Assembly (NCBI RefSeq): GCF_001870485.1
Contig: NZ_MDKE01000019.1
Coordinates: 1 to 51,019 of the forward strand
Length of the DNA: 51,019 bases
Source: Oceanisphaera psychrotolerans
GTDB taxonomy: Bacteria; Pseudomonadota; Gammaproteobacteria; Enterobacterales; Aeromonadaceae
Reading direction: 5' to 3'
Of the stretch, positions 34,791 to 46,752 are shown one piece after another. Below the pieces are notes generated by a model. It ran no database searches and had not been told where the DNA came from. It saw nothing but the letters and a program-made list of their open reading frames with translations. Numbering within the stretch: position 1 is the first letter of the stretch; every line of letters starts with the position of its first letter. The translations under genes were made by a program, and so were the position numbers.

Positions 34791-36320
34791 TCACCCGACT
34801 TTTTTTTCGTCAACATGCAGTTCGTCAACCAGGGGCTTGAAACGCTTGAGCTCGGTCAGGCGGTAACCGGTGTAGTTGCCCAGCAGCAGCACCGCTGCCA
34901 TCACGATCAACTGCAGGCCGAGGAAGTTGAAGGTGAGGTGGCGTACCAGCTCGCTGTTCATCGCCAGAAACGCCACTACCGCGACCATCAGCGAGCCGCC
35001 ACCTTGCTTGACCACTTCCTTGGGACCTTCTTCTTCCCACAGAATCGACATCCGCTCTATGGTCCAGGCCAGGATGATCATCGGGAAGAAGGTGATCTTC
35101 ATGCCCTCGGTCAGGCCGAGCTGATAGGCGACGATGCTGAAGAAGCCTATCATGCCGATGACCATGATGATCACCGCCGATATTCGCGCCACCAGCAACA
35201 GGTTGAGGTGTGACAGGTAGGAGCGCAGCACCAGGCCGGTGCCGACGATCAGCAGAAAACCGACCAGGCCGGTGAGCAGGCTGGTCTGGATAAAGGCCAT
35301 GGCGATCAGCACCGGCATGAAGGTGCCGGAGGTTTTGATGCCGACGATAATACGCAGGAACACCACCACCATGACGCCGATGGGGATCAGCAATATGCCC
35401 TTGAACAGGGCCTGCTCTTCCAGCGGCAGGTTGTAGAGTGACACGTTGATCCAGTGCGGCTGATCGAATTTCTTCGCCAGTGCTACGTTTACCGGTTGCT
35501 CCTGCTCCAGCATGGTAAAGGTGACCCGGGAACTGCTGCCGCCCACCAGATCCAGTACCGGTGCGGAATGATATTCCCACAGCAGCAGCTGTTCCTGACG
35601 GCCCTGCACGCCGGTGACCGGGTTGAATATTTCGTACTGGTCGCCGTTGTACACCTGCACTATGTTGATCAGCGGCTGACGGCGGCGACCGTCTTCCAGC
35701 TGCAGCCCCTTGAGCAGCCGCGCCGGCACGTCGGCGCGGTGCAACAGCTCAACCAGCAGCGGGCCGGGTGCCTTGTACTGGGCCAGCAACTCGGCATTCT
35801 GACCACGGTTGTTCAGCTCTTTCAGCAGCTCCCGGGTCAGGGTGATGCCATCGGAGGAGCGCTCCTTGGCCAGCGACAGCACCTGATCCATGGCGGTGGC
35901 ATAGGGCTCGGCCACGTCTATCGGCATCATGGCCGGGATCTTGGTCGACAGTGGCCCCCTGGCGAAGGGATCCAGCATCATGTCGACCTTGTAATACAAT
36001 TCCTGGGGGCCCGATGCGGTACGAATAGACCACTCGGCCCGGCTGCTGCCGTTGGCTTCGATAAACGACAGACCGTAGCCCGGGGAGGCGGCGGACTCGT
36101 TCATCAGGGTAAAGCCGGGCTGACTACCGGGAATGGCCAGCGAGGCCTTCACCGGCTGACCATCGGCTTCAAATTCCACCTTGGCTTCAATGGACCAGAT
36201 CTGGCGTTTTTCGCCAGGCAGCCAGGGCACCTCGTACACGAAGTGACGGTGCAGCATCAATGCCAGGCCAACCAGGAACAGGGCGGCGACGATGATATAA
36301 AAGGGTTTGCGTGAGTACAT
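34791..36320 (-). CDS. Inactive-transglutaminase-fused 7TM membrane protein
   Basis: This 509-residue inner-membrane protein has one N-terminal span (FYIIVAALFLVGLALML), a periplasmic region of about 300 residues with a transglutaminase-like fold, and a C-terminal block of about seven hydrophobic helices (from about 325). The Cys-His-Asp triad of true transglutaminases is not evident (the segment near LLVELLHRADVPARLL has no Cys), fitting the family called inactive transglutaminase fused to 7TM. Its function is unknown. It may present or transport a peptide handled by the neighbouring ligase and protease. Its ribosome-binding site is weak (GAG at about eight bases). Confidence 0.85.
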   Translation of the reverse strand: MYSRKPFYIIVAALFLVGLALMLHRHFVYEVPWLPGEKRQIWSIEAKVEFEADGQPVKASLAIPGSQPGFTLMNESAASPGYGLSFIEANGSSRAEWSIRTASGPQELYYKVDMMLDPFARGPLSTKIPAMMPIDVAEPYATAMDQVLSLAKERSSDGITLTRELLKELNNRGQNAELLAQYKAPGPLLVELLHRADVPARLLKGLQLEDGRRRQPLINIVQVYNGDQYEIFNPVTGVQGRQEQLLLWEYHSAPVLDLVGGSSSRVTFTMLEQEQPVNVALAKKFDQPHWINVSLYNLPLEEQALFKGILLIPIGVMVVVFLRIIVGIKTSGTFMPVLIAMAFIQTSLLTGLVGFLLIVGTGLVLRSYLSHLNLLLVARISAVIIMVIGMIGFFSIVAYQLGLTEGMKITFFPMIILAWTIERMSILWEEEGPKEVVKQGGGSLMVAVVAFLAMNSELVRHLTFNFLGLQLIVMAAVLLLGNYTGYRLTELKRFKPLVDELHVDEKKVG

Positions 36321-36325
36321 TAGGG

Positions 36326-37091
36326 TTACTCGTTGGCTGAAGTCGGACGCTTAGGCTTGCCCTGCACGTTCTGGCGGGCAATATCGACCACGGCGATGTC
36401 TTTTAAAAATTCCCGGCCCAGCAGCACCGGATAGGTCATCTGGCTACGGTCGGTCAGGGTGAACTCGGTTTTTTCCGACAGTCGGCCCAGACGCATGGTC
36501 AGCGCCACCACCGGGCGACGCTCGGCGCTGTCGGCAGACGCCTGGCGAATACGTACATAACGTACCAGCGGGGTTTCGACCGACAACTTTTCTTCCACCC
36601 CTTCGTGGGCCAGATTGAAACTGACCCAGGGCTTGCCGTCGCGTTCGAATACGGTGATGTCCTGCGCGCTGAGCGAGGAGGTGGTGGCACCGGTATCGAT
36701 ACGGGCGGGGAAGCTGTCGCTGACCGCATCCAGCCAGACGGTTTCGGTTTCGCCTACTACCAGTTTGCCGTCCCGGGTTTCATTCTCCGGGTACTCGGCC
36801 GTGTCTGGCGGCGGCGGAGCAGTTGGCCGAGGAGGGAGGGGAGGCGGCGTCATGATACGTTTTTTCAATGTCTTGATATCCTGTTGCAGTGCCGTCATAA
36901 AGGCATGATGGTTGCTGCTGAGCTGCGCATTTTGCTGGAACATGGTGTCTTCCAGCCGGGCTTCGAAGCTGGCGAGGGTAGCATCGAGCTGGGCCTGGGT
37001 TACAGGCTGGGGCTCGGGCTGCGCGTCCATCGGTGACGTCTGGCTGACACAGGCGGTCAGCAACAGCGGTAATACCAGTGATGTCGCGACG

Positions 37092-37099
<8 letters not shown>
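36326..37099 (-). CDS. Retropepsin-like aspartic protease lipoprotein
   Basis: This 257-residue lipoprotein has a lipobox (LLLTAC, Cys17), a coiled and Pro-rich linker (about 30-105), and a C-terminal retropepsin-like domain. The catalytic signature is DTGATTSSL and the hydrophobic flap region ends in [15 protein letters not shown]. The family (RimB/RloA type) forms dimers like viral proteases. It is five bases upstream of the transglutaminase-like gene and overlaps the cmoB stop by eight bases. AGAGGGAAG precedes the ATG. The substrate is unknown. Confidence 0.86.
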
Positions 37100-38824
<1,725 letters not shown>

Positions 38825-38943
38825 GGTTTTGGTAATAACGGCCTTGGGCGTACGGCAGCAGTGGCTGCACACAATGGCGGCTATTGTAAAAGAAGCGCGG
38901 GGTGATGTCTTGCAGGTGACAAGGGGCGGTAAACATTTATTTT

Positions 38944-39786
38944 TTAAAACAGCGAGCCCTGAGGCCCGGGGGCCAGTCCGGGAAACTCGGGCAGCGGCTG
39001 GTGCAGGGCGTTCGCTATCTCCGCGGCCAGTTGGGGGGCCAGCCGGTTGTCGGCGGTATGTACAAACAGGTACACAGACTTGCCTTCCTCCAGCCAGGCC
39101 TGGATGCGCGGTACCCAGGGTTGCCAGAAGGGACGGTTCAGCTCCGTTTCGGGGTGACCGATGAAGCGAATGACCGGTGTGTTGCCGGTGCTGATGATAT
39201 GCACCGGAACTTTCGGTTTTTTCTGCTGGGCATCGGCCAGTGCCGGGGTGGTCGGGGGACGGGAAAACACCGGGCGCGAGTCCATGATGATGCGGTTGGC
39301 CCCCCGTTCCAGCAGCAGCCGGTTGAGCATACGCTCGGCTTCGCCCTTGGCGAAGAAGGCCGGGTGACGGACTTCCACCCCGTAGTCGATGTCGTCGGGC
39401 AGCGCGGCCAGCAGTTGTTCAAGCCCCTCCAGTTGCTCGGGCCCGCAGGCGGCGGGCAGCTGCAGCATCAGCATGCCGAGTTGCCGGCGCAGCGGTGCCA
39501 GCTGCTCGATAAAGTCCAGTGCCGGCGCGATGTTGTCGGCCAGCCGGCCCTGGTGGCTGATGGTGGAGGGAAACTTGAAGGTAAAGCGAAAACCTTCGGG
39601 CACCTGCGCCGCCCAGCGCTGCAGGCTGGCGCCATCGGGCACACCATAGAAACTAGTGTTGCCTTCGACCGCATTGAACACGCGGCCGTAGTCGAGCAGA
39701 TGCTCGGTGGCTTTGAGCTCCCGGCCCAGCAGCTGACCGGGCCAGGCGGGATGGGACCACTGGCTGAGGCCCAGATATAACGACAT
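38944..39786 (-). CDS. yecE: DUF72 family protein (YecE-like)
   Basis: This 280-residue TIM-barrel-like protein of the DUF72/YecE family begins LYLGLSQWSHPAWPG and has NAVEGNTSFYGVP, GFRFTFKFPSTISHQ, YGVEVRHPAFF, VIRFIGHPE and YLFVHTADNR. Its function is unknown; it is not an aminopeptidase or endonuclease by any motif I can see. The ATG at 39786 has AGGA at seven bases, and the longer frame to 39882 is repeat sequence. It sits between cmoA and the divergent aspS, a common neighbourhood. Confidence 0.88.
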   Translation of the reverse strand: MSLYLGLSQWSHPAWPGQLLGRELKATEHLLDYGRVFNAVEGNTSFYGVPDGASLQRWAAQVPEGFRFTFKFPSTISHQGRLADNIAPALDFIEQLAPLRRQLGMLMLQLPAACGPEQLEGLEQLLAALPDDIDYGVEVRHPAFFAKGEAERMLNRLLLERGANRIIMDSRPVFSRPPTTPALADAQQKKPKVPVHIISTGNTPVIRFIGHPETELNRPFWQPWVPRIQAWLEEGKSVYLFVHTADNRLAPQLAAEIANALHQPLPEFPGLAPGPQGSLF

Positions 39787-39803
39787 GTTTTTCCTTTCAA
39801 CAA

Positions 39804-39887
39804 CGGGACTCGGGACTGGGGAATCGGGATCAGGAACCCGCGGCGTGTTTGTACTTGCCACTGCCCAGTCCCTAATCCCCATTCCCG
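39804..39887. repeat. Inverted GGGA-rich heptamer arrays
   Basis: Two arms of degenerate seven-base words, CGGGACT/GGGGAAT/CGGGATC at 39804-39834 and their complements CAGTCCC/TAATCCC/CATTCCC at 39864-39887, face each other in the DUF72-aspS gap. They resemble the array at 1-77 and the ruvB terminator at 45524-45559. This suggests a local expansion family. Confidence 0.55.
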
Positions 39888-39905
39888 TCTTTATAAAGAC
39901 ATGAT

Positions 39906-39935
39906 TTTACGGCCCTTCGGGTTTTCCATTATACT
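39906..39935 (+). promoter_or_regulatory. aspS promoter
   Basis: TTTACG (39906-39911), an 18-base spacer and TATACT (39930-39935) form a plausible sigma-70 promoter. It ends about 70 bases before the aspS start, which has AGGAAG as ribosome-binding site. Confidence 0.55.
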
Positions 39936-40006
39936 AGCGCGCTATTTACTGACAAATTCATGCCTCGCGGCCGGTTGGCTGCGTGACAACACCATAGGAA
40001 GACTCC

Positions 40007-41812
40007 ATGCGCACTCATTATTGCGGGCAGGTTGACGCCGCCCTGGTTGGCCAGAGCGTGACGTTAAGTGGCTGGGTACATCGCCGTCGTGATCTGGGCG
40101 GTCTGATTTTCATCGACATGCGTGATCGGGAAGGCATAGTGCAGGTGTTCTTCGATCCGGACAAGGCCGAGGCCTACGACAAGGCGTCGTCGCTGCGTGC
40201 CGAGTTCTGTATCCAGATGACCGGCGTGGTACGTGCCCGTCCCGAGTCTCAGGTGAACAAGGACATGGCCACCGGTGCGGTGGAAATCTTCGCCCACGAA
40301 CTGACCATCATCAACAAGGCCGAGCCGTTGCCGCTCGACTTCAACCAGAACAATTCGGAAGAGCAGCGTCTCAAGTATCGTTACCTGGATCTGCGCCGTC
40401 CCGAGCAGGCGCGTTACCTGAAAACCCGCGCCAGGGTCACCAGCCGGGTGCGCCGTTTCATGGACGAGCAGGGCTTCCTGGATATCGAAACCCCGATGCT
40501 GACCAAGGCTACGCCGGAAGGCGCGCGCGATTATCTGGTGCCGAGCCGGGTACACAAGGGTTATTTCTACGCGCTGCCCCAGTCGCCCCAGTTGTTCAAG
40601 CAGCTGCTGATGATGAGCGGCTTCGACCGTTACTATCAGATCGTCAAGTGCTTCCGCGACGAAGACCTGCGTGCCGACCGCCAGCCCGAATTCACCCAGA
40701 TCGATGTGGAAACCTCCTTCATGAGCGCCGAGCAGGTGCGGGAAGTGATGGAACAGCTGGTGCACGAGTTGTGGCAGGACGTGGCCGGCGTGGATCTGGG
40801 CCCATTCCCGGTGATGAGCTATGCCGAGGCGATGCGCCGTTACGGCTCCGACAAGCCGGATCTGCGTATCGCCATGGAACTGGTGGATGTCGCCGATCTG
40901 GTGAAGAACGTCGACTTTCAGGTGTTTGCCGGCCCGGCCAACGATGCCAAAGGCCGCGTGGCCGCGCTCAAGGTGCCCGGCGGTGCCGCACTGTCGCGCA
41001 AGCAAATCGATGAGTACGGCAAGTTCGTCGGTATCTACGGCGCCAAGGGCCTGGCCTGGCTCAAGGTGAACGACGCCACCAAGGGGCTGGAAGGCGTACA
41101 GTCGCCGGTCGCCAAGTTCCTGAGCGAAGAGATCGTCACCGAGCTGCTGGCCCGCACCGGCGCCACCGATGGCGATGCCATCTTCTTCGGTGCCGACTCC
41201 GCCAAGGTGGTGAGCGATGCCATGGGCGCGCTGCGTCTGAAACTGGGCAAGGATCTGGACCTGATTGAAAACAGCTGGAAACCGCTGTGGGTGGTCGACT
41301 TTCCGATGTTCGAGGAAGAAGACGACCGTCTGTACGCCATGCACCACCCCTTTACCGCCGCCAAGGACATCAGTGCCGAGGCGCTGGAAGCCGACCCGAC
41401 CGCGGCCGTGGCCAATGCCTACGACATGGTGATCAACGGTTACGAAGTGGGCGGTGGCTCGGTGCGTATCCACAACAACGAGATGCAGCAAACCGTGTTC
41501 CGTCTGCTCGGCATCAACGCCGACGAGCAGCAGGAGAAGTTCGGCTTCCTGCTCGACGCCCTGAAGTACGGCACGCCGCCCCATGCCGGTCTGGCCTTTG
41601 GTCTGGATCGTCTGGTGATGCTGCTGACCGGCACCGACAACATTCGTGATGTGATTGCCTTCCCGAAAACCACCACCGCTTCCTGTTTGCTGACCGATGC
41701 CCCCAGCCTGGCCAACCCGGACTCGCTGACGGAGCTGGCCATTCGTACCGAACTGCCGGCGGCCAAGACAGGCCAATCCGCAGCCGAATCAGCAGACAAG
41801 GCAGACAGCTAA
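40007..41812 (+). CDS. aspS: Aspartate-tRNA ligase
   Basis: This 601-residue class II synthetase charges tRNA-Asp. It has an N-terminal OB anticodon-binding domain ([26 protein letters not shown]), motif 2 ([18 protein letters not shown]), a bacterial GAD insertion (about 290-420) and motif 3 ([13 protein letters not shown]). The C-terminus is slightly extended ([17 protein letters not shown]). It is the bacterial discriminating or near-discriminating form by length. nudB starts three bases after its stop. Confidence 0.98.
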   Translation: MRTHYCGQVDAALVGQSVTLSGWVHRRRDLGGLIFIDMRDREGIVQVFFDPDKAEAYDKASSLRAEFCIQMTGVVRARPESQVNKDMATGAVEIFAHELTIINKAEPLPLDFNQNNSEEQRLKYRYLDLRRPEQARYLKTRARVTSRVRRFMDEQGFLDIETPMLTKATPEGARDYLVPSRVHKGYFYALPQSPQLFKQLLMMSGFDRYYQIVKCFRDEDLRADRQPEFTQIDVETSFMSAEQVREVMEQLVHELWQDVAGVDLGPFPVMSYAEAMRRYGSDKPDLRIAMELVDVADLVKNVDFQVFAGPANDAKGRVAALKVPGGAALSRKQIDEYGKFVGIYGAKGLAWLKVNDATKGLEGVQSPVAKFLSEEIVTELLARTGATDGDAIFFGADSAKVVSDAMGALRLKLGKDLDLIENSWKPLWVVDFPMFEEEDDRLYAMHHPFTAAKDISAEALEADPTAAVANAYDMVINGYEVGGGSVRIHNNEMQQTVFRLLGINADEQQEKFGFLLDALKYGTPPHAGLAFGLDRLVMLLTGTDNIRDVIAFPKTTTASCLLTDAPSLANPDSLTELAIRTELPAAKTGQSAAESADKADS

Positions 41813-41815
41813 GGC

Positions 41816-42253
41816 ATGGCTTACAAGCACCCGGAATCGGTACTGATCCTCATTCATACCGAGGAGCAGGTACTGTTGCTGCAACGGCAGGACAACCCGG
41901 ACTTCTGGCAGTCGGTTACCGGCAGCCTGGAGCCGGGCGAAACCCGCTTTGAGGCGGCGGCGCGCGAGCTGGAAGAGGAAACCGGTCTTCGGCTCGATAA
42001 CGGACTGCGGCTGGTGGAAACCGGACACCGGGTGCGCTTTGAAATCTACCCCCGCTGGCGGCACCGTTACCGCCCCGGGGTGACCCATAACTGGGAATAC
42101 GAATTTCATCTGCACCTGCCGGGCCCGCGAGAGGTGTGTCTTACCGAGCACCTTTCCCAGTGCTGGCTGCCGTTGGCCGAGGCCCGGGAGCAGGCCAGTT
42201 CCTGGACCAACAAGCTGGCCATCGACAGGCTGATACAGCGCCGGCAACAATGA
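41816..42253 (+). CDS. nudB: Dihydroneopterin triphosphate diphosphatase (Nudix)
   Basis: This 145-residue Nudix hydrolase has a Nudix box in [23 protein letters not shown] (G-x5-E-x7-REUxEExGU). It matches NudB (FolQ), which removes pyrophosphate from dihydroneopterin triphosphate in folate synthesis. Its N-terminus, [13 protein letters not shown], also fits. It lies between aspS and yebC as in E. coli and is probably co-transcribed with aspS. Confidence 0.94.
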   Translation: MAYKHPESVLILIHTEEQVLLLQRQDNPDFWQSVTGSLEPGETRFEAAARELEEETGLRLDNGLRLVETGHRVRFEIYPRWRHRYRPGVTHNWEYEFHLHLPGPREVCLTEHLSQCWLPLAEAREQASSWTNKLAIDRLIQRRQQ

Positions 42254-42299
42254 GAGCACTCACGCAAGAACTCACGCAAGAACAAGGGAGACGAGACTG

Positions 42300-43040
42300 A
42301 TGGCAGGTCATAGTAAATGGGCCAATATCAAGCATCGCAAGGCGGCGCAGGATGCCAAGCGCGGCAAAATCTTCACCAAGCTTATTCGTGAACTGACCAC
42401 CGCCGCCCGCGAAGGCGGCTCGGATCCGTCGGCCAATCCCCGGCTGCGGGCGGCCATCGACAAGGCGTTGTCCAACAACATGACCCGCGACACCGTCGAC
42501 CGGGCGGTGAAGCGCGGCGCCGGCGAGCTGGACGGTCAGGTGCTGGAAACCATAGTGTATGAAGGCTATGGCCCGGGCGGCACCGCCGTGATGGTGGAAT
42601 GCATGACCGACAATCGCAACCGTACCGTGTCCGACGTGCGTCATGCCTTCTCCAAGAACGGCGGCAACCTCGGCACCGACGGCTCCGTGGCCTATCTGTT
42701 CGAGAAGAAGGGCGTGATCAGCTATTCGGATGCCGATGAGGAAACCGTGATGGAAGCGGCGCTGGAAGCCGGCGCCGATGACGTTGTGGTCAACGACGAT
42801 GGCTCCATCGACGTCTATACCCAGTGGGACGAGTTCGGCAGCGTCAAGGATGCGCTGGATGCCAGCGGCCTCGAGTCCGACAATGCCGAAGTCACCATGA
42901 TCCCCTCGACCAGCGCACCGCTTGATGAAGAGACGGCACCCAGGTTCATGCGCCTGATCGACATGCTGGAAGACGCCGACGACGTGCAGGAGGTCTACCA
43001 CAACGGCGAGATCTCCGACGAACTGGCCGAGAAGCTGTAA
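42300..43040 (+). CDS. yebC: YebC/PmpR family protein
   Basis: This 246-residue protein has the invariant start [23 protein letters not shown], followed by [22 protein letters not shown] and the acidic C-terminal domain. YebC proteins were annotated as transcription regulators. Recent work links the family to relieving ribosome stalling at proline stretches. AAGGGAG precedes the ATG. ruvC follows after an unusual 247-base repeat-like gap. Confidence 0.96.
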   Translation: MAGHSKWANIKHRKAAQDAKRGKIFTKLIRELTTAAREGGSDPSANPRLRAAIDKALSNNMTRDTVDRAVKRGAGELDGQVLETIVYEGYGPGGTAVMVECMTDNRNRTVSDVRHAFSKNGGNLGTDGSVAYLFEKKGVISYSDADEETVMEAALEAGADDVVVNDDGSIDVYTQWDEFGSVKDALDASGLESDNAEVTMIPSTSAPLDEETAPRFMRLIDMLEDADDVQEVYHNGEISDELAEKL

Positions 43041-43287
43041 CCGGTCAGCCTCACTAAGCATCAGCAGGGCTGCCTGCGCCGACACGCTTCGAGCACATCC
43101 CTGTGTCGCTCGGTAAATGCCATCCCTGGCATTTGATGGTCGGCTGCGGCAATCCCTGCTACTGCTTCGTCTGCTTTCGTTGTCGCCGGACTGACGCCGT
43201 GCTGTATTGAGCAGCACCTTCTGGCCGACGAAGTTACGCGGCTGAACATCCGACTTAACCCTTTGACCAAAGAGCAGCTTCCCGTTT
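43041..43287. repeat. Repeat-like insert between yebC and ruvC
   Basis: This 247-base gap is made of short palindromes: AAATGCCA-TCCC-TGGCATTT (43115-43134), GACAC/GTGTC (43081-43107), an AGCAGGG/CCCTGCT pair and GCTGTATTGAGCAGC-like words. It resembles dispersed intergenic repeat mosaics rather than coding DNA. No ORF on either strand is convincing. AAAGAG near the end is the likely ruvC ribosome site. Confidence 0.5.
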
Positions 43288-43808
43288 ATGTCCATTATTC
43301 TCGGTATCGATCCCGGCTCGCGCATCACCGGCTACGGTGTGGTGCGCCAGAGCGGCAATAAAATGGAATACCTGGCTCGGGCTGCATCCGAATGACCGAC
43401 GATGAGCTGGCGCCACGGCTCAAGAAAATCTACGACGGCGTCAGCGAAATCGTGCTGCAGTTCCGGCCCGACCTGTTCGCCATCGAACAGGTGTTCATGG
43501 CCCGCAACCCGGACTCCGCACTCAAGCTGGGTCAGGCCCGGGGCGCCGCCATCGTTGCCGCCGCCAATGCGGGGCTGGAGGTGGCGGAGTATTCCGCCCG
43601 CCAGATCAAGCAGGCGGTGGTCGGGCAGGGCGGGGCCGACAAGGCCCAGGTGCAGCACATGGTGGTCAAGCTGCTGAGCCTGCCCGGCACGCCCCAGGCT
43701 GACGCCGCCGATGCCCTGGCGGTGGCCCTGTGTCACGGCCATACTCGTCAGAGTCTGGTCAGCATGGCTGGCCAGGTCCGGGGCACGGTACGTGGACGGC
43801 TGCGTTGA
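43288..43808 (+). pseudogene. ruvC: Holliday junction resolvase RuvC, interrupted by one 1-nt frameshift
   Basis: RuvC is the dimeric endonuclease that resolves Holliday junctions moved by RuvAB. The ATG at 43288 starts [20 protein letters not shown], the family start with the first catalytic Asp. The frame is lost after NKMEYLA, and the remaining protein ([15 protein letters not shown] to RGRLR, including [10 protein letters not shown] and DAADALAVA) continues in another frame. One missing base near 43376 (GCTCGG for GCNTCGG) restores YLASGCIRM and exactly 173 residues, the E. coli length. A sequencing error is likely. Confidence 0.9.
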
Positions 43809-43824
43809 AACCCTTTTTTGATAC

Positions 43825-43840
43825 ATGGATATTTATCCAG
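43825..43840 (+). promoter_or_regulatory. LexA (SOS) box upstream of ruvA
   Basis: ATGGATATTTATCCAG differs at only one conserved position (ATG for CTG) from the CTG-N10-CAG LexA consensus. It is nearly the same as the known E. coli ruvAB box CTGGATATCTATCCAG. It lies 49 bases before the ruvA start and after ruvC, so ruvAB are separately SOS-induced. Confidence 0.8.
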
Positions 43841-43888
43841 TAATTTATTATTCTTGGCACAATTCAGTCTGGTTAGCGGGGATCCCCA

Positions 43889-44494
43889 GTGATAGGTCGG
43901 TTGAAAGGTATTATCAGCGAAAAACAGGCACCGGAAATTCTGCTGGAGGTGGGCGGGGTCGGTTATGAAGTGACGCTGCCGATGAGCTGTTTTTACGAAC
44001 TGCCCAATGTCGGCGCGGCGGCGACAATTCTGACCCACTTCGTGGTGCGAGAAGACGCCCAGCTGCTGTTCGGCTTCAATACCAAGACCGAGCGGGCCCT
44101 GTTTCGCGAGCTGATCAAGACCAACGGCGTCGGCCCCAAGCTGGCACTGGCCATTCTTTCCGGCATGACCGCCGATCAGTTTATCTACAACGTCGAGCAG
44201 GGCGAAATTGGTGCCCTGGTCAAGCTGCCTGGCGTGGGCAAGAAAACCGCCGAGCGGCTGATCGTGGAGATGCGCGACCGGCTCAAGGGCTTCGGCGGCT
44301 ATGACCTGTTCAATCCGGCTCCCGAGTCCGTTACCGGTGCCGGCCAGGCCGAAGGAGCCAAGGACGAGGCCATCGCCGCCCTGCAGGCGTTGGGCTACAA
44401 GGCGAACCAGGCCGAGCAGATCGTCAAGAAAATCGCCAAACCCGGGCTGGATGCGGAGCAGTTGATTCGCGAAGCCCTGCGCAGCATGGTGTAA
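43889..44494 (+). CDS. ruvA: Holliday junction branch-migration protein RuvA
   Basis: This 201-residue protein binds four-way junctions as a tetramer and recruits RuvB. It has an N-terminal OB domain ([27 protein letters not shown]), two helix-hairpin-helix motifs ([16 protein letters not shown] and [16 protein letters not shown]) and a C-terminal RuvB-binding domain ([21 protein letters not shown]). The start is GTG at 43889 with GGGGA upstream. It is the first gene of the SOS-regulated ruvAB pair, and ruvB follows after three bases. Confidence 0.97.
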   Translation: MIGRLKGIISEKQAPEILLEVGGVGYEVTLPMSCFYELPNVGAAATILTHFVVREDAQLLFGFNTKTERALFRELIKTNGVGPKLALAILSGMTADQFIYNVEQGEIGALVKLPGVGKKTAERLIVEMRDRLKGFGGYDLFNPAPESVTGAGQAEGAKDEAIAALQALGYKANQAEQIVKKIAKPGLDAEQLIREALRSMV

Positions 44495-44497
44495 GGC

Positions 44498-45517
44498 ATG
44501 ATAGAAGCGGATCGTTTTATCAACCCGGCGCCCCAGCGGGAAGAAGAAGTCATCGACCGGGCCATCCGGCCCAAGGCGCTGGCGGATTATCGCGGCCAGG
44601 ATCATGTACGCAGCCAGATGGAAATTTTCATCGAGGCGGCCCGCCGGCGGGAAGAGGCGCTCGATCATCTGCTGATCTTCGGCCCGCCGGGGCTCGGCAA
44701 GACCACCCTCGCCAATATCGTCGCCAACGAGATGGGGGTCAGCATCAAGACCACCTCGGGCCCGGTACTGGAAAAGGCCGGCGATCTGGCGGCCATGCTT
44801 ACCAATCTGGAACCGGGGGATGTGCTCTTTATCGATGAAATTCATCGCCTGAGCCCGGTGGTGGAAGAAATTCTCTATCCGGCGATGGAAGACTATCAGC
44901 TCGATATCATGATTGGCGAAGGCCCGGCCGCCCGCTCCATCAAGCTGGAGCTGCCGCCTTTTACTCTGGTGGGGGCCACCACCCGTGCCGGCTCGCTGAC
45001 CTCGCCGTTGCGTGATCGTTTCGGCATCGTGCAGCGACTGGAGTTTTATCAGGTGGCGGATCTGGCACACATCATCAGTCGCAGCGCCGACAAGCTGGGG
45101 CTGACCATCAACGACGATGGCGCTTTCGAGATGGCGCGCCGGGCCCGGGGCACCCCCCGCATTGCCAACCGGCTGTTGCGCCGGGTGCGGGACTTCGCCG
45201 AGGTCAAGGGCAGTGGCGACATCGACGCCGGCATTGCCGCCCAGGCGCTGGACATGCTGGACGTGGACAAGCAGGGTTTCGATTACATGGACCGCAAACT
45301 GCTGGTGGCGGTGCTCGACAAGTTCATGGGCGGCCCGGTGGGGCTGGACAACCTGGCGGCAGCCATCGGCGAAGAAAAGGAAACCATCGAGGACGTGATC
45401 GAGCCTTATCTTATCCAGCAGGGCTTTCTGCAACGTACTCCCCGTGGCCGTATCGCGACACCCCGGGCCTACCTGCACTTCGGCTTCGACTTGCCGGAAT
45501 CAAGGCTCGGGAGCTAG
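44498..45517 (+). CDS. ruvB: Holliday junction helicase motor RuvB
   Basis: This 339-residue AAA+ ATPase forms hexameric rings that drive branch migration. Walker A is GPPGLGKTT, Walker B FIDEIHRL, sensor 1 ATTRAG and the arginine finger region LRDRFG. A C-terminal winged helix follows ([20 protein letters not shown]). The ATG lies three bases after the ruvA stop. A hairpin with a T-run follows. Confidence 0.98.
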   Translation: MIEADRFINPAPQREEEVIDRAIRPKALADYRGQDHVRSQMEIFIEAARRREEALDHLLIFGPPGLGKTTLANIVANEMGVSIKTTSGPVLEKAGDLAAMLTNLEPGDVLFIDEIHRLSPVVEEILYPAMEDYQLDIMIGEGPAARSIKLELPPFTLVGATTRAGSLTSPLRDRFGIVQRLEFYQVADLAHIISRSADKLGLTINDDGAFEMARRARGTPRIANRLLRRVRDFAEVKGSGDIDAGIAAQALDMLDVDKQGFDYMDRKLLVAVLDKFMGGPVGLDNLAAAIGEEKETIEDVIEPYLIQQGFLQRTPRGRIATPRAYLHFGFDLPESRLGS

Positions 45518-45523
45518 GAAACC

Positions 45524-45559
45524 GGGATTGGGTACCCGGTCACCCAGTCCCACTTTTTT
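45524..45559 (+). terminator. ruvB terminator
   Basis: GGGATTGGGT (45524-45533) pairs with ACCCAGTCCC (45542-45551), with one G-U pair, around an eight-base loop. CA and then C plus six T follow. It resembles the GGGA-rich heptamer words found elsewhere in the window. Confidence 0.75.
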
Positions 45560-45671
45560 CCGGCGACTACCGGGTCATCGCCTGTCGTGGCCGACAAGGC
45601 CCTCTCTTCTTTCCTAAATTTGACTCAGGTATAGTAACGGCATCTTTTTTAGCCGTATGGCTGAGCGAACA

Positions 45672-46082
45672 ATGTCTGATACAACATTTAGCTGGCCGGT
45701 GCGTATCTATTACGAAGATACCGATGCCGGTGGTATTGTTTATAACGCCAACTATTTGAAATTTATGGAAAGAGCACGCACCGAGTGGCTGCGTCACCTG
45801 GGCATCGAGCAAGACAGTCTGCTCGATCAGGGGGTCGCCTTCGTGGTGCGGCGAGTGGAGCTGGATCTGCTCAGGCCCGCGCGTTTCAATGATGCATTAA
45901 AAGTCACCGTGACGGTGAAATTACTGAAACGTGCCTCTATTGTATTTGAGCAGGAAATTCTGGATGATGCCGGCCTTTCGCTGGTTCGGGGGACGGTGCA
46001 GATTGCTTGCGTCCAAATTGCTCATATGAAACCCTTTGCCATTCCTGAGCCGCTGATGGGAGTATTGTCAGGTGCACGCTGA
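45672..46082 (+). CDS. ybgC: Tol-Pal system-associated acyl-CoA thioesterase YbgC
   Basis: This 136-residue hot-dog-fold thioesterase has the active-site motif [29 protein letters not shown]. The start at 45672 ([18 protein letters not shown]) aligns with E. coli YbgC; an upstream ATG at 45657 has no better ribosome site. It hydrolyses short or long acyl-CoA or ACP thioesters and is tied to envelope phospholipid metabolism. It is the first gene of the tol-pal operon and its end overlaps tolQ by 11 bases. Confidence 0.94.
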   Translation: MSDTTFSWPVRIYYEDTDAGGIVYNANYLKFMERARTEWLRHLGIEQDSLLDQGVAFVVRRVELDLLRPARFNDALKVTVTVKLLKRASIVFEQEILDDAGLSLVRGTVQIACVQIAHMKPFAIPEPLMGVLSGAR

Positions 46083-46752
46083 AATATCGTTTATAGGTCT
46101 GTTTTTACAAGCCAGTTTGCTGGTGAAGCTGGTGATGCTGTTGCTGATGGGCATGTCGATTCTGTCCTGGGCCATGATCATCAACCGGCGCAAGATCCTG
46201 ACCACGGCCCAGAGTGACTCCGAGTTGTTCGAGGACAAGTTCTGGTCTGGCTCCGATCTGAGCCGCCTTTATCATGAGAGCAATGCCCGCCGTGATAACC
46301 TGGCCGGCATGGAGCAGATTTTTTACGCCGGCTTCAAGGAATTCGTCCGCCTGCAAAAACAGGGGCGCTCGCAGGAGAGCATGCTCGAAGGCACTTACCG
46401 CACCATGCGCGTGGCGCTGTCGCGGGAAGTGGATCGCCTCGAGACCAACCTGTCGCTGTTGGCGACTATCGGTTCCATCAGCCCCTATATCGGTCTGTTT
46501 GGTACCGTATGGGGCATCATGAATGCCTTTATTGCGCTGGCGGAAGTACAGCAGGCGACGCTGTCGATGGTGGCGCCCGGTATCGCCGAGGCGCTGATCG
46601 CCACGGCGCTGGGCCTGTTTGCCGCGATTCCGGCGGTCATTGCCTATAACCGGTTCAGCTACCAGGTTGAGCGGCAGGAAAACCATCTGGCCAACTTCAT
46701 GGATGAGTTTTCCACCATTCTCAACCGCCAGGTGGCGGCGGGTAGCCACTGA
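46072..46752 (+). CDS. tolQ: Tol-Pal proton-channel subunit TolQ
   Basis: This 226-residue inner-membrane protein of the ExbB/MotA type has three spans (about 14-37, 135-158 and 170-192). Signatures are [38 protein letters not shown] and [27 protein letters not shown]. With TolR it uses the proton gradient to energise TolA. The start is GTG at 46072, inside the end of ybgC. tolR starts at the last base of its stop. Confidence 0.96.
   Translation: MHAEISFIGLFLQASLLVKLVMLLLMGMSILSWAMIINRRKILTTAQSDSELFEDKFWSGSDLSRLYHESNARRDNLAGMEQIFYAGFKEFVRLQKQGRSQESMLEGTYRTMRVALSREVDRLETNLSLLATIGSISPYIGLFGTVWGIMNAFIALAEVQQATLSMVAPGIAEALIATALGLFAAIPAVIAYNRFSYQVERQENHLANFMDEFSTILNRQVAAGSH

Noticed and set aside
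40064-41776. 570-codon minus-strand frame opposite aspS
   Set aside because: It is an antisense shadow of aspartyl-tRNA synthetase, with His/Gln/Val-rich low-complexity translation and no motifs.
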